From contig SFFE01000012.1 in the NCBI GenBank assembly GCA_004556965.1, positions 1-51,450 of the forward strand: a stretch of DNA of 51,450 nt, read 5' to 3'. The stretch is from Clostridiales bacterium (GTDB lineage: Bacteria; Bacillota; Clostridia; Oscillospirales; Oscillospiraceae). Positions 6,888 to 15,824 of the stretch are shown here, in pieces. The position numbers and the translations under genes were made by a program. The first letter of the stretch is position 1; each line of letters begins with the position of its first letter. The notes beneath the pieces were generated by a model. It was not told the origin of the DNA. It made no database searches and worked only from the letters and a program-made list of their open reading frames with translations.

Positions 6888-8107
6888 TGCAGAGCGGTAT
6901 GAAACAGAAAGCAGAATTATTGTCCCCTGCGGGAGATTTGGAGCGCCTTCAAATGGCGCTCCATTTCGGTGCTGACGCGGTATATCTGGCGGGAGAAGAG
7001 TTCGGCATGCGCGCCGGCGCGGGCAATTTTACGCCTGACGGACTGCGCAATGCCGTCAAACTGGCGCACGCCGCCGGCGCAGCCGTTCATGTGACGTGCA
7101 ATACGCTGCCGCGTGACGATGAGCTGGAGCGGCTCCCGGCGTTTTTGGAGCGGCTGGACGACGCGGGCGCGGACGCTGTGATTGCGGCGGATCTCGGCGT
7201 GATCACGCAGGTGAAGCGCTATGCGCCGCACGTGGCGCTGCACATCAGCACGCAGTTCGGCGTGGTGAACGCCGCTGCGGCGAACGCGCTGCACGATCTG
7301 GGCGCGAGCCGGGTGGTGCTTGCGCGTGAGCTGCACCTGGACGAGATCGCCGCCATCCGCGCCAAAACACTGCCGGAGCTGGAGCTGGAGGCGTTCGTCC
7401 ACGGAGCAATGTGCGTGTCGTTTTCCGGGCGGTGTCTGCTGTCGAACTACATGACCGGGCGGGACGCCAGCCGCGGCCGCTGTGCACAGCCCTGCCGGTG
7501 GGAGTACGGCCTCGTGGAGAGAAAGCGCCCCGGCGAGGTGTTCGAGATCGTGGAGGACAAAGGCACATTCCTCATGAATTCCCGTGACATGTGCATGATC
7601 GGGCACATTCCTGAATTGCTGCAGGCGGGCGTCTCCAGTTTGAAGATCGAGGGGCGCATGAAGTCTGCTTACTACGTCGGCGCGGTGACGAACGCATACC
7701 GCCATGCCGTTGATGCGGCACTGGAGCAGCGGCCGCTGGAGGACGTCTGGAAGCGCGAGGTGCTGCAGATCAGCCACCGGCCTTACAGTACGGGCTTTTA
7801 TTTCGGCGAACCGGGGCAGTATACGTCGGACTCTGCGTACTTTTCCGGCGCGGAGGTCTGTGCCATCGTGGAGGGCGTGACGGCGGATGGCCGGGCGGTG
7901 CTGACGCAGCGCAACAAGTTCGCCGTGGGCGACGAGTTGGAGCTTGTGACGAACGACGGCGTGCCGGTCGCGTTTCGGGCGCAGGAGCTGCGCGACGGGA
8001 CGGGAGGGCTCATCGGCAGCGTGCCGCAGCCGCTCATGCGCTTTACCATGCCGCTGCCGAAGGCGGCCGCGCCGCTGTCGCTCGTTCGGCGGAAAATGGC
8101 GGAATAA
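6884..8107 (+). CDS. Peptidase U32 family protein
   Basis: 407 residues. The U32 family signature EAFVHGAMCVSFSGRC followed by RGRCAQPCRW (about residues 168-205) is intact with its cysteines, and the N-terminal ELLSPAGDLERLQMAL plus DAVYLAGEEFGMRAGA are typical. Family members (YrrN/YrrO, RlhA/TrhP-like) include proteins that act in tRNA or rRNA hydroxylation as well as reported collagenases; which applies is unknown. The first ATG (6884) overlaps the mltG stop as ATGA, which I use as the start; the ATG at 6899 (MKQKAELLSPAGD) aligns better with relatives and is the alternative. The mltG-U32-alaS neighbourhood recalls the Bacillus yrr region. Confidence 0.88.
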   Translation: MMQSGMKQKAELLSPAGDLERLQMALHFGADAVYLAGEEFGMRAGAGNFTPDGLRNAVKLAHAAGAAVHVTCNTLPRDDELERLPAFLERLDDAGADAVIAADLGVITQVKRYAPHVALHISTQFGVVNAAAANALHDLGASRVVLARELHLDEIAAIRAKTLPELELEAFVHGAMCVSFSGRCLLSNYMTGRDASRGRCAQPCRWEYGLVERKRPGEVFEIVEDKGTFLMNSRDMCMIGHIPELLQAGVSSLKIEGRMKSAYYVGAVTNAYRHAVDAALEQRPLEDVWKREVLQISHRPYSTGFYFGEPGQYTSDSAYFSGAEVCAIVEGVTADGRAVLTQRNKFAVGDELELVTNDGVPVAFRAQELRDGTGGLIGSVPQPLMRFTMPLPKAAAPLSLVRRKMAE

Positions 8108-8111
8108 ACGG

Positions 8112-8139
8112 TTGACAACCGGGGAAAATGTGATAAAAT
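8112..8139 (+). promoter_or_regulatory. Promoter of the alaS leader
   Basis: TTGACA (8112-8117), 16-nt spacer, TAAAAT (8134-8139), directly after the U32 stop and ahead of the T-box leader. Confidence 0.65.
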
Positions 8140-8145
8140 TCTTAA

Positions 8146-8385
8146 ATATCCGAAAACAGAAACGCTTTGAAGAAATTGAACTGTGCATCGGCAGCCTGCA
8201 GAGAGAGGGGGACGGTGGAAGCCCCTCGGTTTTGCCCGCGCAGCGGCCGTTTTTGAGCGGCCCGGGACGACCGGGACGGCGCATCCCCGTTACAGGATGG
8301 CGAAAGACGCCCCGCAAGGGGCAATTAGGGTGGTACCGTGAGATTCGCTCTCGCCCCTATTCCGGGGGCGGGAGTTTCTTTTTTT
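8146..8385 (+). promoter_or_regulatory. T-box riboswitch with terminator, in front of alaS
   Basis: The leader contains the hallmark T-box sequence AGGGTGGTACCGTG at 8327-8340, which pairs with the tRNA acceptor end in the antiterminator. It is followed by an intrinsic terminator: CTCTCGCCCC (8348-8357) pairs with GGGGCGGGAG (8365-8374), then a T run to 8385. Upstream, CAGAGAGAG (about 8199-8207) and GGTGGAAGCC (8214-8223) look like the stem I AG-bulge and GNUG-type apical loop. By family logic uncharged tRNAAla stabilises the antiterminator and allows alaS transcription. The alanine specifier is not certain; GCG at 8257-8259, within TTTTTGAGCGGCCCGGG, is my best guess. Confidence 0.85.
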
Positions 8386-8397
8386 AGGGAGGTCAAT

Positions 8398-11040
8398 ATG
8401 AAAAAATTCGGTCTGAATGAATTGCGTGAGATGTTTCTGAGCTTCTTTGAAACGAAGGGGCATCTGCGCCTGCCCAGCTTTTCTCTGATCCCGCAGAACG
8501 ACGCGTCGCTGCTGCTGATCAACTCCGGCATGGCGCCGATGAAGCCGTATTTCAAGGGCGAGCAGGAGCCGCCGCGCCACCGCGTCTGCACCTGCCAGAA
8601 GTGCATCCGTACCGGCGACATTGAGAACATCGGCAAAACCGCGCGCCATGGCACATATTTCGAGATGCTCGGCAACTTCTCCTTCGGCGACTACTTCAAG
8701 CACGAAGCGATCGCATGGTCGTGGGAGTTTCTTACCTCGCCGGACTGGGTCGGTCTCGACCCGGCGCGGCTGTATCCGTCCGTATATGAAAACGACGACG
8801 AGGCATTCAATATCTGGCGCGATGAGATCGGGATTCCGGAATCGCGTATCGTCCGCCTCGGCAAGGACGACAACTTCTGGGAGCATGGCTCCGGCCCGTG
8901 CGGCCCCTGCTCCGAGATCTACTTTGACCGCGGCGAGGAATACGGCTGCGGCAAGCCGGACTGTGCACCGGGCTGCGACTGCGACCGGTATATGGAGGTC
9001 TGGAACAACGTCTTTTCCCAGTTCGACAACGACGGCAACGGCAACTATTCCGATCTCGCGCAGAAAAATATCGACACCGGCATGGGCCTGGAGCGTCTGG
9101 CGGTCGTCTGTCAGGGCGTGGACTCCCTGTTTGACGTGGATACGGTGATGAACATCACCAACAAGGTCAGCGAGATCACCGGCGCGCACTATGGCGACAG
9201 CCATAAGACGGACGTCTCCCTGCGCGTCATTACCGACCACATCCGTGCGTCCGTCATGATGATCTGCGACGGCGTGCTCCCGTCGAACGAGGGGCGCGGC
9301 TATGTCCTGCGCCGCCTGCTGCGTCGCGCCGCGCGCCACGGCAAGCTGCTGGGCGAAAACGATCCGTTCCTCTACCGTGTGGTGGATACCGTGGTGCATG
9401 AAAACGAGTGCCAGTATCCGGAGCTGCGTGAGAAGCAGAGATATATCACCCGCGTCATCAAAACGGAGGAGGAAAACTTCGACAAGACGATCGACGCCGG
9501 GATGCGTATTTTTGCAGATCTGCTCGCGGAGCATCAGGCCAAGGGCGAACAGGTGTTCTCCGGCGCGGACGCGTTCAAGCTGTATGACACCTACGGCTTC
9601 CCGTTTGACCTGACGAACGAGATGGTGCAAGAACAGGGCATGACTGTGGACGAGGAAGGCTTCCGCGCGCTCATGGAGGAGCAGCGCGTGCGCGCGCGCA
9701 AGGCGCGCGAGGCGCTCGGCGACCTTGCGTGGGCAGGCATTGAGCTGGGGCTTGACAGCACCCCGACCACGTTCACCGGCTATGACCGGGCGCAGGACAC
9801 CGGCCGGATTCTGGCCATCGTATGCGACGGCGAGGTCTGCTCCAATATGCAAGAGGGGAACAAAGGCATTCTGGTGCTGGACCGCACGCCGTTTTACGCC
9901 GAGATGGGCGGCCAGGTGGCCGATCACGGCGTGATCGAGACAGAGAGCGCTCTCTTCCGCGTGACGGATGTGCAGAAGGACAAGTCCGGCAAATTCCTGC
10001 ACTATGGCGAACTGCACGCCGGCTCGCTCCACGTGGAGCAGGAGGTCACCGCGTCGATCGACATGGATCGCAGAAAGGCGATCATGCGCGCGCATTCCGC
10101 GACGCACCTGCTGCACGCAGCGCTGCGAGAAGTGCTGGGCGACCATGTGCATCAGGCTGGCTCTCTCGTGGAGCCGGACCGCCTGCGCTTCGATCTGACG
10201 CACTTCTCCGCCGTAACAAAGGAAGAACTGCACGAGGTCAACGAGATCGTCTGCGACATGATTCTGGACGGCATGGACGTGAGCGTTTGCGAAATGCCGA
10301 TTGAAGCGGCGAAGCAGTCCGGCGCAACGGCGCTGTTCGGCGAAAAATACGGCGATATCGTGCGCGTGGTGAATATGGGCGGCAAGAGCGTCGAACTCTG
10401 CGGCGGCACGCATGTGGACAACACCGCGAAGGTCGGCCCGTTCCGCATCGTGAGCGAAAGCTCCGTCGCCTCCGGCGTGCGCCGCATCGAAGCGGTGACC
10501 GGCAAGGCCTGCATGTGTCAGGCGGAGACGGACAACAGCCGCCTGAGCCAGGTGGCATCGCTGCTGCATACCAAGCCTGTTGAGCTGCTTACGAAGGCGG
10601 AGAGCTTCATGGCAGAGCTGAAGAGTATGCGGCAGGATATGGAGCGGCTGAAGGACAAGCTGCTCGCGGGCGACGTGGAACGCTTCCTGTTTGCAGCCAA
10701 AAACATCGACGACTTCCACGTGATAACGGCCACGCGGCCGGATCTCGACGCGGGCGACCTGCGCAAGATGGGCGACTTCCTGCGCGACAAGGATCCGAAG
10801 GTCGTCGCGGTTCTCGCCACGATCGTGGGGCAGAAGGTCACATTCGTCGCGGTCTGCGGCAAGGAGTCCGTGGCCGCCGGGATCAAGGCCGGCGATCTGG
10901 TTCGGGCGGTATCCGCCGTGGCCGGCGGCAAGGGCGGCGGCAAGCCGGACTCCGCCATGGGCGGCGGCACTGAGGTTCTGAAAACCGACGATGCGCTTGC
11001 CATCGTGGACGATTTCGTAGCAGAAAAACTGGGACTGTAA
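8398..11040 (+). CDS. alaS: Alanyl-tRNA synthetase
   Basis: 880 residues, full family length. It charges tRNAAla with alanine. The N-terminal class II catalytic domain (MFLSFFETKGHLRLPSFSL, then INSGMAPMKPYFKG), the tRNA-recognition middle, the editing domain with HSATHLLHAAL, and the zinc motif CGGTHVDNT are all present. The C-terminal DHHA1 region ends with a glycine-rich AGGKGGGKPDSAMGGG. The start is the ATG at 8398 behind GGGAGG (8387-8392); the frame continues upstream only through the terminator of the T-box. It is followed 13 nt later by the HIT gene. Expression is expected to be controlled by the T-box leader. Confidence 0.97.
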   Translation: MKKFGLNELREMFLSFFETKGHLRLPSFSLIPQNDASLLLINSGMAPMKPYFKGEQEPPRHRVCTCQKCIRTGDIENIGKTARHGTYFEMLGNFSFGDYFKHEAIAWSWEFLTSPDWVGLDPARLYPSVYENDDEAFNIWRDEIGIPESRIVRLGKDDNFWEHGSGPCGPCSEIYFDRGEEYGCGKPDCAPGCDCDRYMEVWNNVFSQFDNDGNGNYSDLAQKNIDTGMGLERLAVVCQGVDSLFDVDTVMNITNKVSEITGAHYGDSHKTDVSLRVITDHIRASVMMICDGVLPSNEGRGYVLRRLLRRAARHGKLLGENDPFLYRVVDTVVHENECQYPELREKQRYITRVIKTEEENFDKTIDAGMRIFADLLAEHQAKGEQVFSGADAFKLYDTYGFPFDLTNEMVQEQGMTVDEEGFRALMEEQRVRARKAREALGDLAWAGIELGLDSTPTTFTGYDRAQDTGRILAIVCDGEVCSNMQEGNKGILVLDRTPFYAEMGGQVADHGVIETESALFRVTDVQKDKSGKFLHYGELHAGSLHVEQEVTASIDMDRRKAIMRAHSATHLLHAALREVLGDHVHQAGSLVEPDRLRFDLTHFSAVTKEELHEVNEIVCDMILDGMDVSVCEMPIEAAKQSGATALFGEKYGDIVRVVNMGGKSVELCGGTHVDNTAKVGPFRIVSESSVASGVRRIEAVTGKACMCQAETDNSRLSQVASLLHTKPVELLTKAESFMAELKSMRQDMERLKDKLLAGDVERFLFAAKNIDDFHVITATRPDLDAGDLRKMGDFLRDKDPKVVAVLATIVGQKVTFVAVCGKESVAAGIKAGDLVRAVSAVAGGKGGGKPDSAMGGGTEVLKTDDALAIVDDFVAEKLGL

Positions 11041-11053
11041 AGGAGAAATAACC

Positions 11054-11395
11054 ATGAATGATTGCCTGTTTTGCAAAATCGCGGCGGGGGAGATCCCGTC
11101 CACCTGCCTGTATGACGACGATGCGGTCTATGCCTTCCGGGACATCAATCCGCAGGCGCCGGTGCATTTTCTTGTGATTCCCAAAATGCACATCGGCTCG
11201 GTCGCTGAGATCACGGCGGAAAACTCGGCTGTGGTTGCCAAGTGCTTTGAGGTCATCGCGAAGCTCGCGGCGCAGGAGGGACTGGAAAACGGCTACCGCG
11301 TCATCTCCAACTGCGGCGACGACGCCGGGCAGACGGTACACCATCTGCACTTCCACGTCCTCGGCGGCGCTTCGATGGGCGAGCATCTTCTGTAA
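11054..11395 (+). CDS. HIT family nucleotide-binding hydrolase (HinT-like)
   Basis: 113 residues. N-terminal CLFCKIAAGEIPS and the catalytic histidine triad VHHLHFHVLGG (HxHxHxx) mark it as a HIT-branch protein, which hydrolyses AMP-N and lysyl-AMP-type adenylates. Placement directly behind alaS is common in Firmicutes and fits removal of stray aminoacyl-adenylates, although that link is an inference. AGGAG precedes the ATG; a strong terminator follows. Confidence 0.93.
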   Translation: MNDCLFCKIAAGEIPSTCLYDDDAVYAFRDINPQAPVHFLVIPKMHIGSVAEITAENSAVVAKCFEVIAKLAAQEGLENGYRVISNCGDDAGQTVHHLHFHVLGGASMGEHLL

Positions 11396-11404
11396 TTTGC
11401 TGAG

Positions 11405-11442
11405 AAAAACGGCGGCAGGGCTTGTTCCTGCCGCCGTTTTTT
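11405..11442 (+). terminator. Intrinsic terminator after the HIT gene
   Basis: AAAACGGCGGCAGG pairs with CCTGCCGCCGTTTT across a short loop, ending in six T. It closes the alaS-HIT unit. Confidence 0.9.
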
Positions 11443-11450
11443 ACTATAAT
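11422..11450 (+). promoter_or_regulatory. Possible promoter of comEC
   Basis: TTGTTC (11422-11427), 17-nt spacer, TATAAT (11445-11450). The -35 box sits in the loop of the preceding terminator, so use is uncertain, but the -10 is perfect and the comEC start is 35 nt away. Confidence 0.45.
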
Positions 11451-11484
11451 ACGATCGGAAGAGAGAAAAAAGGGAGTGGGGGGA

Positions 11485-13761
11485 ATGCGCAAGCTGGCGT
11501 ATGCCGCGGGCGGCTATGCTGCGGCGATTTTTCTGGCGCACTACGTACTGCCGGCGCGCCTGCTGCCGTATGCTGCCGGCATCATGGCGCTATTCGCCCT
11601 GCCGGCCTTTCTGCTGCCGCGCGGCGTGCGCATGCGGGTCATGCTTGCAGCGGTTTCGGCGGCCGTCGGCTTTGGCTGGTATTTTGGCGCGGCGCACCTG
11701 CGTTTGGAGCCGGTACAGGCAGTCTCGAACGACGAGCGGACGGTCACGGCGCGCGTGACGGCGTATCCGCAGGAATACGAGCATTCCGTCGGGATCACCG
11801 TGCGCCTGACCGACCCCGTGCTGCCGCATTTGACCGCACGGCTGTACGATTACGCCGGGGAGAGTGCCGAACTCCGTCCCGGCGACGAGATCACTGTGCG
11901 TGTGAAGCTTCGCCCGGCGACCGAGCGCTACGGCGAGGAGACGGATACGTACCTGTCGCGCGGCATTTATTTTCTTGGAACGATACAGGGAGCACCGGAA
12001 AAGACCGGCGTCTGGCCATACCGGGTGCTGTATTTTCCGAAAACGATCGCTTATGCGCTGAAAACATCTGCCGCGCGCGTGTTTCCGGAGGATGCCGTTC
12101 CGTTTGCGCAGGCGCTGATGCTGGGAGACAAGCAGGCACTGTATGCACAAAATCTGGATATCCCGCTGCGCGACGCGGGTATTATGCACACGGTTGCGGT
12201 GTCCGGGATGCATTTGACGTATCTGCTGGGCTTTTTGCGTCTGCTGTTCGGGCGGCGGAAGCTTTCAGCCGCGCTGGCGCTGCCATTGATGGCGGTGTTC
12301 GCGGTGATGGCGGGCGCAAGCGCGTCGATCCTGCGCGCGGCGTTCATGGCGGCGCTGCTGCTGGTTGCACCGATCCTGGGACGGGAGAACGACCCGCCGA
12401 CATCGCTTCTGACGGCGCTGGCGCTGCTTTTGGCGTGCAACCCGTTTTCGGCGGGCAGCGTTGCGCTGCAGCTCTCGTTTGGCTCCATGGGCGGAATCTT
12501 TCTGCTGTCCGGCCCCATTTACCGTTTTTTATCGGCCCGCTTCCTGCCACCGAAGCGGAAACTTCGCAAATTTACGCGCGCGACCGTGCAGTTCATTCTG
12601 GCAACGACCGCGACCTCCGTTGGCTCTATGGCGTTTACCGTGCCGCTCTCCGCGCTTCACTTCGGCAGCGTGTCGCTCGTCGCGCCGCTGACGAATCTGC
12701 TGGTGCTGTGGATGTTGCCGGTGTGCTTCGTGGGCTGCTATCTTGCGGCGGCTGCGGGGCTTGTCTGGCCGCTCGCCGGGCGGGCGATTGGCTGGGCCAT
12801 GGCGTGGCCGCTGCGGTATGTGCTCGGCGCGGCAGAGCTGCTCTCCCGTCTGCCTGGCGCGGCGCTGTCAGCAAAAAATCCGCTGGTCGTGCTGTGGCTG
12901 GTGTTTGTATATGTGCTGTTTGCCGTGACCTACCGGCTCTCTGAACGCGGGAAATACCGCCCGGTGCTGCCGGTTTGCTGCTGCGTCTGCACGCTTTGCG
13001 CCGTTGTGCTGCTCACGGCGTGGAGCACGGCGTCCGTCCCGCGCGTGACGGCGCTCGACGTGGGGCAGGGGCAGAGCATCGCGTTCCTCGCCGGAAACGA
13101 TACCGTTCTGGTGGACTGCGGCGGCAACGGCGCGGTGACGAACGCGGGAGACACCGCTGCGCAGTATCTGCGGTCTGTCGGGCGCAGTACGGTCGATGTG
13201 CTGGTGCTCACGCATCCGCATGAGGATCACACCAACGGCGTTTTGCGCCTGCTTCAGCAGGTGCGCGTGCGCATGCTCGTCGTGCCGGAGGCAGTGGATT
13301 CCGAAAGTGAGCCGCTGCGCGGTATTCTGAAGCTGGCAGAGCAGAGGAATGTGGAAATCCTTCGGCTCAGCGAGGACACGCAGCTGGAATTGCAGCATAT
13401 CACTTTGGCGGTCTATGCGCGCCTTGGCCGGATGCATGAGGACGGCTGCCTGATGCTGCGCGCATCCGTCGGAGACTTTGACACGCTCATCACCGGTGAT
13501 GTCAAAACGGAGGTGGAGGCGCAGCTGGCGCTGGCGTATGATCTCAGTGGCACGGAGCTGCTCGTCGCGGGGCACCACGGCTCGCGTTACTCCACGGGCG
13601 AGACCCTGTTGGATGCCACGGGCGCGCAGCGCGCCATCGTCTCATGCGGCTACAACCCGTATGGCCACCCTACGGAGGAGACGCTGGAGCGGCTGCAAAA
13701 CCACGGAATTGAAATCTACCGCACCGATCAGCTCGGCAGCGTCACGGTGCGTTTGAATTAG
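11485..13761 (+). CDS. comEC: ComEC/Rec2 DNA-uptake channel protein
   Basis: 758 residues. It forms the membrane channel for single-stranded DNA uptake in competence. Order: two or three N-terminal spans, an extracytoplasmic DUF4131/OB-like part (about 70-180), the multi-span Competence domain with HTVAVSGMHLTYLLG (about 231), and a C-terminal metallo-beta-lactamase nuclease domain with LTHPHEDHTNG, ITGDVK and VAGHHGSRYS. The start ATG at 11485 follows GGGAGTGGGGGG. comEC followed by holA is the usual Firmicute order. No other com gene is visible, so whether the cell is competent cannot be judged here. Confidence 0.93.
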   Translation: MRKLAYAAGGYAAAIFLAHYVLPARLLPYAAGIMALFALPAFLLPRGVRMRVMLAAVSAAVGFGWYFGAAHLRLEPVQAVSNDERTVTARVTAYPQEYEHSVGITVRLTDPVLPHLTARLYDYAGESAELRPGDEITVRVKLRPATERYGEETDTYLSRGIYFLGTIQGAPEKTGVWPYRVLYFPKTIAYALKTSAARVFPEDAVPFAQALMLGDKQALYAQNLDIPLRDAGIMHTVAVSGMHLTYLLGFLRLLFGRRKLSAALALPLMAVFAVMAGASASILRAAFMAALLLVAPILGRENDPPTSLLTALALLLACNPFSAGSVALQLSFGSMGGIFLLSGPIYRFLSARFLPPKRKLRKFTRATVQFILATTATSVGSMAFTVPLSALHFGSVSLVAPLTNLLVLWMLPVCFVGCYLAAAAGLVWPLAGRAIGWAMAWPLRYVLGAAELLSRLPGAALSAKNPLVVLWLVFVYVLFAVTYRLSERGKYRPVLPVCCCVCTLCAVVLLTAWSTASVPRVTALDVGQGQSIAFLAGNDTVLVDCGGNGAVTNAGDTAAQYLRSVGRSTVDVLVLTHPHEDHTNGVLRLLQQVRVRMLVVPEAVDSESEPLRGILKLAEQRNVEILRLSEDTQLELQHITLAVYARLGRMHEDGCLMLRASVGDFDTLITGDVKTEVEAQLALAYDLSGTELLVAGHHGSRYSTGETLLDATGAQRAIVSCGYNPYGHPTEETLERLQNHGIEIYRTDQLGSVTVRLN

Positions 13762-13769
13762 GAGTCATT

Positions 13770-14813
13770 ATGGCGAAAGCAAAAAAGCAGGAAAAAGCAT
13801 TCAATTACAACGCCGCCGTCCGCGAGCTGCGCGAGCAGGGGCCGCAGCGGCTCTATTTGCTGTGGGGGCGCGAGGATTACTTGCGCGAGACGTATCTCAC
13901 CCAGCTCAAGCAGCTCTGCCTGCCCGGCGGGGAGGATGACTTCAGCTACCGCCGGTTCGACGGCGCGGCACTGGAGCTTCACGCGCTGGCGGACGCAGTG
14001 GACGCGGTGCCGTTTTTGTCCGAGCGCACGCTCATCGAGGTGCGCGGGTATGACACGAACAAGTGCCGCGAGGGCGATGTGGAGCGGCTGCTCGCCATTT
14101 TGGGCGACATTCCGGACTACTGCACGCTCGTGTTTGTGATGGACACGGCGTTCGAGCCGGACGGACGCCTGAAGGTGACAAAGGCGTTCCAGAAGCACGG
14201 CAAGGTGCTGCAATTCACCGCGCAGGGCGGCGACGCGCTCGTCGCATGGGTGCGAAAGCGCTTTGCGGCCCATGGCAAGCAGATCGCCACCGCAGACGCG
14301 CAGCAGCTCATCCTCATCAGCGGCGGCCTGATGAACCAGATGATCCCGGAGATCGACAAACTCGCCGCCTATGTCACGGGCGACACGGTGTGCCGCGCGG
14401 ACATCGACGCCGTGGCGCACAAGCTGCCGGAGGCGGTGGTGTTCGAGATGACCGACCGGCTGGCCGCACGGGATAACGACGGCGCGATGGCCATCCTCGC
14501 GGAGCTGCTGGCGGACAAGGCTAACACGCCGATCTTTCTCCTGTCGGTGATCGGGCAGCAGATGCGCAGGTTATACGCGGCGAAGGTCGCGCAGCAAAGC
14601 GGTCTCGGTACGGCGTATGTCTGCGAGGTGTGCGGCATCCGATACGATTTCATCGCGGCGAAGCTCCTGCAGTCTGCGCGTCGGTTTTCGCTGGAGTCGC
14701 TCGAAGACGCGGTGCGCCAGTGCGCGGAGACGGACTATGCCATGAAGAGCACCGGCGCGGACGATACGGCGTTGCTCAAGGACTTGCTGCTGCGCATCGC
14801 AGTGGAGGCGTGA
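13770..14813 (+). CDS. holA: DNA polymerase III delta subunit
   Basis: 347 residues, family size. Delta is the clamp-loader wrench that opens the beta clamp. The N-terminal LYLLWGREDYLRETYL (the degenerate nucleotide-fold start of this family), the VPFLSERTLIEVR segment and the C-terminal IFLLSVIGQQMRRLYAAK helix pattern are typical. GGAG lies 7 nt before the ATG. The gene sits 8 nt after comEC and ends one base before the start of the next gene, so a comEC-holA-rnmV operon is likely. Confidence 0.9.
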   Translation: MAKAKKQEKAFNYNAAVRELREQGPQRLYLLWGREDYLRETYLTQLKQLCLPGGEDDFSYRRFDGAALELHALADAVDAVPFLSERTLIEVRGYDTNKCREGDVERLLAILGDIPDYCTLVFVMDTAFEPDGRLKVTKAFQKHGKVLQFTAQGGDALVAWVRKRFAAHGKQIATADAQQLILISGGLMNQMIPEIDKLAAYVTGDTVCRADIDAVAHKLPEAVVFEMTDRLAARDNDGAMAILAELLADKANTPIFLLSVIGQQMRRLYAAKVAQQSGLGTAYVCEVCGIRYDFIAAKLLQSARRFSLESLEDAVRQCAETDYAMKSTGADDTALLKDLLLRIAVEA

Positions 14814-14814
14814 C

Positions 14815-15411
14815 ATGCTGAAAATTCGGGAAGCCATCATCGTCGAAGGGCGGTATGACAAAAACACGCTGTCTCAGATCGTGGACGCGCCAATTCTGGA
14901 GACCGCCGGGTTCGGCATTTTCAACGACAAGGAGCAGCTCGCGCTGCTGCGCGCCGTCGCGGAGAAGCGCGGCCTGATCGTGCTGACCGACAGCGACGGC
15001 GCGGGCTTCGTCATCCGCCGCTACCTGCGCGGCGCGATTGATCCGGCACGCGTGAAGCACGCCTACATCCCGGACATTGCGGGCAAGGAGCGCCGCAAGG
15101 CGGCACACTCGAAGGAGGGGAAGCTCGGCGTGGAGGGCATGCGCCCGGAGGTGCTTATCGAAGCGCTGCGCCGCGCCGGCGCCACCGTGGAAGGGGAGAC
15201 GCCCCGCCGCACGGTGGGGGAGATTACCAAGGCGGATCTCTATGCCGCCGGGCTCAGCGGCGGCGCGGGCAGCGCGGAAAAGCGAAAAGAACTGCTGCAT
15301 GCACTGAGTCTGCCGGAGCGCATGAGCGCGAACGCCATGCTGGAAGCGCTTAACGCCCTCATGAGCCGGGACGAATTTCTGCGGCGATTGTCGGCGGATT
15401 CGGACGAATGA
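14815..15411 (+). CDS. Toprim protein, RNase M5-like (DUF4093)
   Basis: 198 residues. A Toprim domain occupies the N-terminal half: AIIVEGRYDKNTL supplies the catalytic glutamate and LTDSDGAGFVIRRY the DxD pair. The C-terminal part (GVEGMRPEVLIEAL ... LSLPERMSANAMLEALN) matches the DUF4093 tail of RNase M5. RNase M5 finishes 5S rRNA maturation in Firmicutes. The family size (about 180-200) fits. It follows holA with one base between and is closed by a terminator at 15420-15463. An unassigned Toprim function is the alternative. Confidence 0.82.
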   Translation: MLKIREAIIVEGRYDKNTLSQIVDAPILETAGFGIFNDKEQLALLRAVAEKRGLIVLTDSDGAGFVIRRYLRGAIDPARVKHAYIPDIAGKERRKAAHSKEGKLGVEGMRPEVLIEALRRAGATVEGETPRRTVGEITKADLYAAGLSGGAGSAEKRKELLHALSLPERMSANAMLEALNALMSRDEFLRRLSADSDE

Positions 15412-15419
15412 TGTACAGA

Positions 15420-15463
15420 ACCGCTTCCGGGAGGAAAAGTCTGCCGGAAGCGGTCAAATTTTT
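15420..15463 (+). terminator. Terminator of the comEC-holA-rnmV unit
   Basis: ACCGCTTCCGG (15420-15430) pairs with CCGGAAGCGGT (15444-15454), followed by CAAATTTTT. Confidence 0.88.
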
Positions 15464-15484
15464 CGTGCAATAGGGGACAGTATG

Positions 15485-15493
15485 TGCTATAAT
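15485..15493 (+). promoter_or_regulatory. Extended -10 promoter of nrdR, upstream of the MITE
   Basis: TGTGCTATAAT contains a perfect TATAAT (15488-15493) preceded by TGC, an extended -10. No good -35 is seen. The MITE-like element begins five bases further on, so a transcript from here would start near the left terminal repeat and carry the whole element before nrdR. Confidence 0.4.
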
Positions 15494-15498
15494 ATAAC

Positions 15499-15780
15499 AT
15501 TAGCATCGCTTGACAAGGGCATATACGGTTTTGACGGGCAGAAAAACGCCCATGCCGTTTCAAAGCCCTTGACAATACAGCAAGTATTCTCTGCGGGCTT
15601 TTCATTGCCTGAACGCTTTTCTGCTCCGGCAAAACTGCGAGCACCTGACGGCAATGGATTTATGAGCGATTTTTGGTTTTTGAGATGCAGATGGGCTTGA
15701 CGCCCATCAAATCGAAAAGGCCGAAAATCGCCGGAAAGACACGCCGTCAGGCGTGTATCCCCTTGTCAAGCGATGCTAAT
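15499..15780. mobile_element. MITE-like element with 21-bp terminal inverted repeats
   Basis: The 21 bases 15499-15519 (ATTAGCATCGCTTGACAAGG plus G) recur as an exact reverse complement at 15760-15780. The 240 bases between hold no plausible gene but several short hairpins: GGGC/GCCC near 15535-15552, GATGGGC/GCCCATC near 15686-15710, and ACACGCC/GGCGTGT near 15739-15756. The ends finish in ..CTAAT and begin ATTAG.., so a TA target duplication is possible but cannot be told from the repeat itself. Size, termini and lack of coding capacity fit a non-autonomous transposon. No transposase is in the window. It fills the 413-nt gap between rnmV and nrdR. Confidence 0.75.
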
Positions 15781-15824
15781 AGCGTGCAATATCTGCTACA
15801 GTTTGTGTTTGGAGGAAGCAGCCC

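Noticed and set aside
8338..8397. Earlier start for alaS at 8338
   Set aside because: The extra residues are encoded by the T-box terminator; the GGGAGG site fits only the ATG at 8398.
8290..11103. A 937-codon open frame on the minus strand across alaS
   Set aside because: It is the antisense of a full-length alaS with intact motifs. High-GC genes leave the opposite frame open by codon bias. No ribosome site or recognisable domain.
15481..15500. NrdR box in TGTGCTATAATATAACA
   Set aside because: It resembles the A/T centre of an NrdR box only loosely, and a second box at the usual helical spacing is missing because the MITE-like element follows.
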